This document shows positions 37,001-49,000 of a DNA stretch of 64,000 nucleotides, piece after piece (within the stretch, counting starts at the first letter, position 1; every line of letters starts with the position of its first letter). The notes below the pieces were generated by a model, which was not told the origin of the DNA, ran no database searches, and was given only the letters and a program-made list of their open reading frames with translations. Position numbers and translations under genes: made by a program. This DNA comes from Leptidea sinapis (Eukaryota; Arthropoda; Insecta; Lepidoptera; Pieridae), in assembly GCF_905404315.1 (NCBI RefSeq), contig NC_066312.1, forward strand, positions 2,839,001-2,903,000, written 5' to 3'.

Positions 37001-40000
37001 TAATGCTTAACTTGGGGCAAGATAATTTGTGTAAAAAGTGTGTCAATATTATTATTATTATTTGCAGATGGAGCGAGATGGATACGTAGTTCTCGAAAAT
37101 TTCCTGCGAGGAAATGAGTGTGATGAACTTAAATCGGCCGGCCTAGAACTCACAAAACAAATACCGGACGTTGCAGAACGATCAATATTCTCAACTAAAG
37201 AATCTAGTAAAACGGTAAGTGGCTGTTTCATATTACTAATAACACCAGTTTCATATTAATAAAGGTTACAAGCTACTGTGTAATTTTCTCACTGTGAGTG
37301 CCGGGTTTTAATACTATAGTAGGGGAACCTGTTGTACCTGGGACAGTTTAGATATCTTTTTTTTTTATTTGTCGAACTCTACACAAACCATTTATGCATA
37401 TTTTGATTGGTCAATCATTTGAGTGTCCACAAAAATATGTAAAATGTATATTTCATACCCATAATATGTGTTTTAATAATTAAAACGAAAAAAGGGATTT
37501 AAGGTACAACATACTCTTTGTACGTATGCTATGGTGTACCTGAGACACATTTTGGTATGGAAAATATTAGTATTCATAACCAAAACCGTTTAATTCGTTT
37601 AAATAACATATTTAACGAAAAATAACACACAAATTCCGATTAAAATAATATTCATAGTTTCTTTGTTCTTCTGAGACAAAATCTTTAAACAAAATAACTT
37701 TTAACAATTAACAAAATTAAGTTTTGTAACGAAATAGTACCTCGTTAGCTGCTATATTAAATTAAATCTTGATAGGCCCAAAAACTGACATGTCTAGTGG
37801 TTTTTTTTTTTTTGAGAAGAGGAAATACAGTTACGTATTTATGCCCCGGTACGTGGCGTAATATGTCGGACTCGAGTGTCCGCGTAAGCGGACACCCCAT
37901 ACCGACTAAAGCCTCCTCTATGCTGTTAGCCATGCTTTTACAGCGACATAGGACATGGGCCGTGGAGGCCGCAAAGACTACGCAACAACAGTCGCGGGGC
38001 GTCTCCTAAGGAGACTCGAACCTCGGGCCGGCCGCGGCTGTGTGCTTGTGGGAAGGAGAGAGAATGAAATGAAGATGAAAGATGAAAAGTGGAAGGAACA
38101 CACTCGCCGGCGTGTCAATGTTCAACAGGTTCCCCTACCTACAGCGACTCTGTGCTATTAGTATGATAAACATATATATTGGCAGTACCTACTCTCAGAG
38201 TAGGGATTTAAAATTGTTTTGATTGTTTATTTACTAATTGTCCAACAAACTTTTAAAGTTTTTTTACCACGACTGACTGAATTCGAATCAATACTATAAT
38301 AAACCGATTGTAACGGTATGTTGCTTATTATTCTAAAATTGAATTAATCCATGAATGGCAGACGCTACCATTTTGTAATATTAAATGGAATTCTAATAGC
38401 ATTATAGCTTTCTAGAAATAAGAGGTACGAAATTAATGTACTCCTGGTACATTATTGAATATTGTAAAATAAGTTCCAAGTACAATGGGGTTGCTAATTT
38501 GCTTTGCTAATTGGGAGTGATGTTTGTTTTTTTATAAATTATACACCGTTGTCTGCTATTGTATTATATATCTTCATAAATATTTCAAGTAAAAAAGACG
38601 TAAAACTTATTCGCACAATTTAAATATGATCCAATTAAAGTGTGCGTTATGACGATATTTATGATAACAGCATTCAACTTGTAACATTTTGTAAGTTGTT
38701 TTGTGGCATTATCTTCTTTATCTTTCACCCGCTTCGCTACAAATATTGTTTCTCTTTCGTTTCATAGAATCTTTTCGCCTTCTTTAGTTGTATTTGAATC
38801 TTGCCTTAGGCAAATCTTGCAAGCTTAATTTGAACAAGTCTCTTCTAACCTAGTCTACCACAAAATGTATGCCACAGCACACCCTGGTCACCACGGTCAG
38901 TAGTTGGTGTGAAATGAATACTTTTGCCATTTGGAACAACCTATTTCTGTCAATTTGTATTTTAACTCTTACCACAATAAAAACCAAAAAATGGGAGCGC
39001 CTCAGGACAATCAACAAATAGTTTGTCCTAATAAAGTATTTAAAATCTGATCAATTTTCTTACAGCAACTTGTGGATCAGTACTTTTTGGAAAGTAATGA
39101 CAAGATACGAGTTTTCTTCGAGGCCGATGCAGTTGACGAAAATGGCGATTTGAAAGTAGATCCAAGTGTATCTCTAAACAAGGTACTTAAAACATTCGAA
39201 CTAATTTACGTGGATTCTCTAAACTGATAGCCATACGACTTAGAGCGTACAAAATATACCTAAGAAGAGACATTAGTAGAATCAATTGTTACGTGACAGA
39301 ACTAAATGGTTATTAAAACACCAGTATAATTCCGCAAGTGATTTATCACACGACGCAGCAATAAGTAAAATACTCCTTACTATGTACTAATTACACTAAT
39401 GTTGACCAATATCACTCCAGTTACTGAATGAATCAACGAACCAGGGGTGCTTATGTTTATACAAGTAAGGATAAGTCTTGAATATTCTCGAACAGTCTTC
39501 TTTATTACAAGAAGTAAAACTGTTTTTGTAACCAACTCTATCTATCCAAGATAGGTACCTACGTCAAGGCAAGGCGAGTATTCGTCGCCTTTATCCGTCG
39601 ACCTTCGAAATACGCATCACTATTGAGTAACTACGTAATCTACATTATTATATTATAGATACAAAGGCAGTGGCAAAATACATCTGATTACACATGACGT
39701 ATCGACATTTGGATCTAAAACGCCATAAAAAACGTTACAGCTGCTGTTTACAGGGAAAGAAGGAACCTACTACAGAAAGGACCACTTGATACCTAAGGGA
39801 TAGCTACCACTGCATATATACATACTGGGCAGTTATGTACAAGAATCTTAAGATAAAAGATGAATATTTTAACTTTGTAAACTTGAAATAGCTTAGCACG
39901 TCTACTTTTTAGCATCGTATAGCTGATGGAGTGTTAGCAAACCGATTTCTGACTCTGTTTTAGCTCTTAAATCTGTATTCATACTACCAAGCTGTGGAAA

Positions 40001-43000
40001 GAGCTTCATTATTCCCACATTATTAATAATTATATAATTTACATTGTACTTAAAACTTAATAAATATTGAAGTTTAATTATTTCGTGTTATACTAGACAA
40101 TTTAGTTTAATTAGTTCTCAATGTATCAAGTGTACCTAGATATTGTTCACACAAGAGTGTATCGTATGACAACCCTATTATGAGAATTTGTAGAGAATTT
40201 AATGAAATGTGTGCTGATATTGATATTTTCAATAGAAATACGCATTTGTTTGAAATACTCTTTATGAAATTAGCTAGTTTACATTCCACTTTTTCGTTAA
40301 ACTTAAATTAATTACTAACTATGTAATTTCTACTGTGTCGTCTTTTCTTTACTTACTGTATTTAGTGAATGCTGTTTACAATATTAATTGGATCTCAAAA
40401 GTATCTTGTACTCGTTAGTAGATGATAGTTTTATCCTGTTTTCTGTTATTGTACGTTATTATAATAAAAGTCTATACAGTTTCGGATTTGGTGATACGTA
40501 GTGATCTATTCTTTCCTACAAATACTCTGCAAAATTTAATACGTTAGGTAGGTAATACATATACCTGTCACCTTGCTAATAGTGCGAGAGACCAGGGCGT
40601 GCAAATCGTATTTAAAGGTTAAAATAATCATTACTTAAATAATAATAATTGATGATAAAAATTAAGACAACCTATGTATTTTTTTTTCAGCATTTTTAGA
40701 AACAAAGTTATGTTATTTGGTGTAATATTAACCGAACGTTTAGGTATTAAACTATATACCTATGCCGAGCCAAAGAATATGTAATATCTAGTACAGGTGT
40801 CGAGCTCAATTTGTGATTTTTTAGTTAAAACATGTGATTTCAAAGCAATAATCTGACGAAGTAGGTAATATCATACTTTTTTAGAATTACTGCTAGTTAT
40901 ATTAAAGAGAAAAATGGTTATAACTTAAGTGAATTTTGTTTTTGGAAAAGGAGGACAAACGAGCGTACGGGTCATCTGGTGTTAAGTGATCACCGCCGCT
41001 CACAACCTCTTGCAACACTGGAGGAATCACAGGAGCGTTGCCGGCCTATAAGGAAGGTGAACGCGCTTTGTTTGAAGGTACCCATGTCGTATCGTCCCGG
41101 AAACACCGCACAAGGGAGCTAATTCCACAGCTTTGTAGTACGTAGAAGAATTTTAAGAAGAATTTTCGGTATTCAAATTGGTATTGAAAGTCAATTGAGG
41201 CCTCAATTTTTTAATCTTTACATAGATAATATAAAAATATGTCGCTTTCCGCTGTCTCTTTGATTATATTATGCTTACCGAGAACTCCTTCTAAATCACG
41301 CAACATATTTTGATGCGGTTTTCATCATCATTTAGATAATTACAAGGCTTACACAATATAATGACTTAAGTTTTTATGTTAGTAGAAATAGACAATCTTT
41401 GCAAACAAGTCGAAGAAAATTTATTTACAATACAAAGGTTACCTTATGAGAGATACATAAAAATTGCGAATCTACTATTGTAGACATTATTGTTGTTCTT
41501 ATAGGTAAATTCCTAAGAAAAACTCCGCAACGTTTCTTTTGTCTGGTCAATGCCTCAGATTGATGAGGAGAGTGGTCAATTTTAATGTTATCATCAATAA
41601 AATTGTCTAATTAAAAAAAACACTCATTTTATTTTCTTTGTGTAAATGATATTCCAAGTGGTTACCTAGTGACCTCTGTTAGTTAGATAAAAAAAAGATA
41701 CAATATCATCACTTCTGTTAGGTTCTAATGTTTGAAAGTTTTGGTCGTATAATCGTGCGTTAGTAGGTTCACTACTTGTGGATAGATGGCGTTAATCAGC
41801 AAAATTAATAGATTATTGAGTGTTTTTAATTTGTTTTTATCATAACAAATTAATACTTCTATGCGCAGATGAGTACACTTAACAAAAGATCAACATATTA
41901 GTATCCAATGTCAGTATTGTACACACACACATAGGTACTTTAAGTAATTTGTAATTTACAACTTCGATGTATCGGCGTCTTGGATTCCTATATTCTGTTA
42001 CCGGTTTTATAACCGGATGTCAAGAGCGAATTTATTCACGAGCCTCTCTTTACACTTTTAGGACGAGAAACAGAATTAAATGCACGTATTTTATTTTTCT
42101 CCCTTTTTAACAATAACAGCAGCCGGTAATTGATTCCAAACACAAACAGGCTGTACGAGGCAAGTAATATCTTTAACTACGAGTTTGTAGAATGCCAGAC
42201 GTCAATATGATGCGCGTGGTATTTAGCATATTGTTATCATGTCCGGCGGTGGAATACGGCCGCTGGTATCAATCTGAATAACTCCTTAATTAGTATTTAA
42301 ACTCTTGGTTAAAAATAGACTTGTTAAGAGTTGACTTGTTGTATAGTAAGGTTCCCAAAATATATTTATTAATTTCTAGGTGGGCCACGCGCTGCATCTT
42401 CTAGATCCAATCTTCAGATGTTACACATACAGTGACCGAGTTAAGACAGTGTGCAGGGAACTTGGATTCATTGAACCTGCAGTTGTACAAAGCATGTACA
42501 TTTATAAGAATCCTGGTATAGGCGGTGTAGGTATGACAATATTGACATTACATAATAAATTATTGTTTAGCCAGTCGCCGATTTCGCGTGTATTTCTACA
42601 TAAAATAGCCCATTACTAGGATCTGATTTGTTGCTTTGGGCAGCACCTAGTAAATAATATACCTACTTATCAACAAACAATTGGAGATTTTGAGGATACG
42701 GTCAATATATATTATCCATATTTTCACACCCCTAAATTATATGAGACTTACACCCATATTCTAAGTCGTAAACTCATGATTTCCTCGACTCGACTCAACC
42801 TCACTGAGGGGTTTTCATATTCACAGTTGTAATTTTTGTCCTTACCTCAAACACCTTCCTCACTCGAGGTGAGTTTGAGTCGAGGAACCAACTGTCAAGT
42901 GTAAGGTTGATCGCCATCTACCTTGAGGAAGTTTATAAGTAATTGTTAGCTACAAAAGACATTATTTCATTAATTTTTTATAATGTCTTTCGAAAGTTTT

Positions 43001-46000
43001 ATTGAATATATGTACGATAGTCCTTACGACTACTTATCGCGACGATATTTACGAGATGCAGAAAATCCGATGGAAATTTATGATGAAAATGAATTTCGAA
43101 TAAGATTCCGCTTCACCAAAAATATTGTGGCAAGCTTTTTGTTACCCCTGCTCTTCCAAAATACTGGAGACAGCAATCGTGGATTGCCGATTCCACCCGT
43201 GATCCAAATGCTAGCAGCCTTACGATTTTACGCAACTGGAAACTTTCAAGTAAGTATTCTTATAAGTTGTCTACATTCATAAAATTGCAATACAAAGCTT
43301 TGTATGTATACATTTTTACTTTAATCGATATTTTTACAGATTGTTTGCGGCGACTTGCACCAAATAAGTCAATCAGTCGTTTCAAAGATTGTGGCCAATG
43401 TATCGAAAGCTTTAGCTTTAAAAATAAGGCGCTTCATTAAATTTCCTGACGTCCCTGAGGAAGCTAATGTGAAGATTCAATTTCATCGTGTTGCTGGATT
43501 TCCTGGGGTTATTGGATGCATTGATTGTACTCATATTCCAATAAAAAATCCAAACCGACAAAACGGCGAAGTATTTCGCAATCGTAAAGGTTGGTTTTCA
43601 ATTTATGTGCAAATAGTATGTGGCCCTCGGATGGAAATATATGATATCGTAGCACGCTGGCCTGGATCTGTCCATGACTCTAGAATATTTAATAATAGCA
43701 GGTGTTATATGAGATTTGAAGAAGGGGAAATTGCAGGTTTACTGATTGGTGATAGTGGTTATGCACAGTCATCATACATGTATACACCAGTCCATAATCC
43801 ATAATCCACAATCACAACCTGAATTCAAATATAATAGGGCCCATATCAGTACTAGAAATATTATAGAAAGGTTTAATGGTGTATGGAAAAGAAAATTTGC
43901 ATGTTTGAATAGAAAACTGCAAAATAATCTATCAAATACATGTAATATTATAGTGGCATGTGCTGTGCTACATAATATTAGTATTGAGACCAATCAAGAA
44001 ATGACTGAACCCTTAACCAATCTTGCTGTAGTTCCAGTACCTCACACTGGTGATACAGCACGAGGTAGTGTTATAAGGGCTGCATTTATAGCAAGACATT
44101 TTAGTTAACACCTACATCTTATTATGTTTTTATATATACATTTTTTTATATGTTACTTTATTTTTTTAAATGTTACTTTGAGGAAAATTTAAATATTAAT
44201 CTTTACTATTATTGTTCTATTAATAAGTTTGTTAAATACTGCTCACAACTAAATTTTTGGATGATTTATAAATGAATGAATACTAAGCAATAGTTTTTTA
44301 TTACACAATAGAATTGAAATAAACATATACATACAACCTAATACTAAATTAATTTTCAAAATTTTTATTTTTAAGTATTCTTAAACTTAATTCAGCCTCT
44401 TTTCTTTTGGCTCTATTGCAGAGGAGAAGTTCCTCTGCAGCTTCTCTCTCAGTTTTGGCTTTGAGAAAAATCTCCTCTGCTGCCTTCACCATTCACTCCT
44501 TCTCAGCTATTCTGAGCTTATGCAGCTCCTCTTCCCTTTTCTGAGATTTTTCATATGCTTGTTGATGGATATGAAATTCTTCTTGAATCACTCTGGTCCG
44601 TATATTTCTTGACTCTGAAATGTAAATCATATAATAAGACCTATATTGTAAATGTAAAACAACAATTTCAGAAATTTATTGATTTTTTTTTAAATAATAA
44701 CAATAGGCCTGTGGTCTCCGTCTCTCTAACCATACCATCAATAGAGAACAAGTTAAACTGTCGACCCAGTCACTACCACTAACAACTGATAATAAATGTA
44801 AAGAGTTGCAATAAGTTATCTAAGCCCATCAACCAGTATTTTATCAGCATGGCGAGTTGAGGCTCTATATCCCCTATCTTCAAATAATAAGAAAAGACAC
44901 CAGTGATCAACAGTCAGACATTAATTAAGTGGATTATGGCAACTATTTTGCCTATTATAATGTGTTCAGGTATAACATTTTTTTAATTTAATTGAATGTA
45001 CATTCATTTTAAACTTTGACAAAATATTTTTATAACTACCTTGTGATGGAGCTGCACTATAATCAGTCAACCGGGACTCTGTCAAATGTGGAGGAGTGTT
45101 TATAATGTTTTCTGTAAAATTACGTATAACATTAATACTTAACAATAAACATAATATTATTTTTTATAATTTTAAAAAGGTTGGTTATTTTACCTCTTTC
45201 TGACACATGTTCAACTGCTGGTACTTGAGATGACATGTCTAACAACACATCATCAATTTGGATTACTGCCAAACAGAAAAACAGTCATAAAAAATCACAA
45301 ATGGCAATAAACTTAAAGCAGTAAATACCAGAAGTACTACAATGTTATTTACCTGCACTACAAGGTATGTTATCACTGTCGATTACATCTGCCAGCTCCA
45401 CATCTGTCTGTTCAGCGAGAGCATCCTCCAGTACAGGGACTTGGCTAGAGGTACTAGGTATGTAAGCATTAAGGAACCACCACCGGTCCTCATCCTTTCC
45501 CTTTTCTCTAAGGCCAACATACTTTTACGCCTGGTCCCAACATTTTTTAAGTTGAGCTTCAGTCCTCTAAAAATAAAGTGATAAAGAAATAATTGCTCAA
45601 ATGTTTCGTAAAGTTTGCCTTAAGTGAATATAATAGAATAAAATATATTTTCAACTACAGTAAGTACTTACTTTTGAATTCGTTTCTATGGCATTGTACT
45701 CCTCTGTTAGGCTAAGCCAGGGATTTTTTTTAGCCACTGCGCTCCCCATAGTGGCTATCGAATTTAATTTGTATTTGATCACTAACTCCTGCAGACAAAT
45801 CTTTTCGGCTTCATTGAAAAGCTGTCTTCCAGTTGCAGTCATTTTAAATAATTGCTCAATAAGAACAACAACACACGATTGAATTCACTTGTATATTGCG
45901 AAGCGAACAAAATATTTTCTTCTCCAAGCCACCCATTTCACAAATATCACAGTATTTTTTGCGCAAAACATGGGTTTTGTTTTCAAGTGCATTTAAGGAA

Positions 46001-49000
46001 TTCGAATTACGCTGCGTTAATATTTGTTTATTTATGTGTTCGCTTTCATTTGACACTTCACTAATCACTTGACACAAGAAGTTGAAAGCCACAGATAAAA
46101 AATCGTCAATAATAAGGTTAGCATTCCTCCAAACGATGACGTAATTCATGAGTTTTACCTCGACTCACACTCATTCGAGGAACCTCATGAATTCCTCAAA
46201 CTGACAACTATGAATACCAAACTTGAGTTCCTTTCAAGTCATTCCTTGAGGCCTCCTCGACTGAGTTCGAGTCGAGGGACTTTCGAGGTAACGACTTAGA
46301 ATATGGGTGTAAGTAAAAGACATTTATTGAAAGAGAAAGTAAAAGACATCGCGGGTTGGGTTCCAATAATTCAGAGATATGACTAGACTAATGAGGAGAT
46401 CTATTGGAGAACCAAAGTCACCGATATAGCCCAAATGATTGCGAAATTGAAGTGCAGTGGGCAGGGCACATAGTTCGACAGACAGATGGTCGTCAGTAAA
46501 GTCCTCGAATGACGACCACGTACCGGAAGACGTAGTGTTGGCAGGCCCACCACATCTGGACAGATGCTCTAGTCAAGATCGATGGAATACGTTGGATGAG
46601 GACAGCGCATTACTGATTGTCCTGGAGATCTTTGTCCAGTAGTGGACGTCTTCTCTCTGATAAGATTATGATGACGAGACTTCCTGATTGTGGTACACGC
46701 CATTGAACAATCACTGCAAGTATGCTTTTATCAATCATAGATATGCTATTCTTATGTTTGTATTGATCCATGGAGCGGGTTTTGAGTCCGTCATCTGTCA
46801 GATCTGAATCGAGACTTGTGAAGGACTCGGGTGTACGTTTATGGAACCCCCTTACATGTTCCTACACCAGTACTCACCGCCACTGCTCATGTTGCACAAC
46901 CTCTAAAGGCGTAAAGCCATTGTTCAAGGAAAGAACCTAGAGCTTATGCTACTTTGCCTTTTGCGTCAATATGTAAATTTTGAATGTTAAATTTCAGTGG
47001 AGCCACATCAAGACATCACGTATTTATACACGGAACCAATCCCCCCAGTTGGGTTCTGGATAGCACTCGAAGACGCCACAATACAGAACGGATGTCTTTG
47101 GATTGCTCCCGGATCTCATAAATCTGGTGTTCATAGAAGACTACAACGGAATCCGGACAAAGATTCTAAAGAAACACTTGTATATGACAAGCCAGCGTGT
47201 GTCTACCCACAATCCAGCTTCTCGCCTGTCGCTGTTAGCAAAGGTAAAAATATTATCGTTTTACATGTTATAATAAAATCGTAACGTTAGTAGTAAAGTG
47301 TAGGTAGGCCCCCCACAAGATGAACCGACGATCTGACTTCGCCGGAGTAGGTTGGATGAGGTCAGCGCAGGACCGATCGTTATGGCGATCTTTGGGAGAG
47401 GCCTTTGTCAAGCAGTGGACGTCTTGCGACTGAAATGTGTAATTAACACTGTACATTGAATATACTCTTTAAACATTACTTTCTGTGTTCTACAAATACT
47501 ACCGAAACCAAAAAAGTTTTTTTTTGTCTGTTTGTCAGTGTGAAGTTAGGATATGATTGCCGCCGACTTCAAACATATCACCACACATCAATAATTTAAA
47601 TCTGAATATGCGGCATGAACTTTCATTCAGTTATGAAATTGTTGAATGAACCTTATTGTGTGATCTCCAGTTTGTCACATCGTGGGTGACATGTTCAGTG
47701 AGGCTGTAAGAAGGAATGGGCGGCGGTGATTACATCAGGTGAACCATGCACGCGTCCTTCTTCATCTTCCATTCCATAAAAAATATATTACTTATATGTT
47801 TCAAATTCAAATATTTTTATTCAAAATAGGATTCGAAATCACTTTTATTGAACGTCGAAAACTAGCACCCATACAAAATAGACTGCCTCAGACCTGAGAA
47901 GAACGGGCGCAACACAGCCGGCTTTTTTTTTACAAAAAATGGATAACAATGTAATATAGTACAATAGATATTTATAATATAAGATGTTTATGGTATCTAT
48001 CTATATTATATATGTATATAATGAAAATGGTCTTTGTTTGAGGTTCAATCACACCTAAACCACTGATCGTATCGACATTAAACTACCACCATTCTTCGTT
48101 TATGGCTACTTATTTTAGGAATTCCAACTTCCCTTCCTTTTAAAATTCATCCAGCGAAGCGGGCGGGAACGGCTAGTATAAAATAAAAATAATTCAAAAA
48201 ATTCATATTCCAACACAGTATCTTCTTTATTAGTCGATACATCAGTGTTGTCATTACCAAAAGTGTCTGTGGTGCAATAGGTTGAACCGTTAACTGTCAT
48301 CACGGAGCCGGTTCGTTCCTCCTCCGTCACGAAGCAATGCGTGTTCGATTTTCAAATTCATTTGTACGTTTATTCAACGCTCTAGAACAGAGGTGCTCAA
48401 ACGGTCGATCGGGATCGACTGGTCGATCGCGAGTGCTTTTTGAGTCGATCTCGACAAAAAAATCCGGTATGATAAACTAAAATCGGTAATTACGTACCAT
48501 CTTATGAAAAGTATGCTCAGGACATGCACTGTTATGCAGATTCAACATCCAAGCTCTTTAGTTAAGCTTAGAACTTTAGAACGCGTTTGTTTTGTAAGAA
48601 CCAATAAACTCGCCGTTTTAAATAATAATTATGAGTTTTTTCATTGACATTTAAGAGCAGACCTATACTTACCTTGACTAAAAAAATGCATATTTTGCGC
48701 AAAACTAATATATATGTCATCGTGACACTCTACCTAGACGACAATCCTTCATCACACATACTTGAAGCCTCTCAGAGCCGATCGATCGTAGTCTAACAAT
48801 TTTGTGGTAGATCGCCAGCAGTTCAAGCTTGAGCACCCCTGCTCTAGAATATCGGCTACGCTCTTGTGATTCCTCTAGTGTTACAACAGAGTATGTTTCC
48901 CGGTGATCACTTACCATCAAGTGACCCGTATACTGGTTTGTCCTCCTCTTCCATAAAAAGTCATCAGTGCGTTACGAATGAAAACATTAGATCAAGAGCG

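Larger units (their letters stand above)
42746..46314 (+). mobile_element. PIF/Harbinger-type DNA transposon, near complete
   Basis: The ends are a perfect 24-bp inverted repeat: 42746-42769 begins ACTTACACCCATATTC and 46291-46314 is its reverse complement. Imperfect inverted similarity continues further in (TTCATATTCACAGTTGTAA on the left against GTATTCATAGTTGTCAG inverted on the right), together with several copies of the word CGAGGAA/TTCCTCG. Inside lie a transposase on the plus strand and a Myb/SANT-like gene on the minus strand, arranged tail to tail, the standard two-gene layout. The expected 3-bp TWA target duplication is not clear because palindromic TTA/TAA flanks both ends; only TA can be read as a direct repeat. 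The whole element lies in intron 4 of the PHYHD1-like gene. Confidence 0.9.

Noticed and set aside
42746..46314. HARBI1 host gene instead of a transposon
   Set aside because: Perfect terminal inverted repeats, the partner Myb gene and the broken frame identify an actual transposon copy; domesticated HARBI1 has no such ends.
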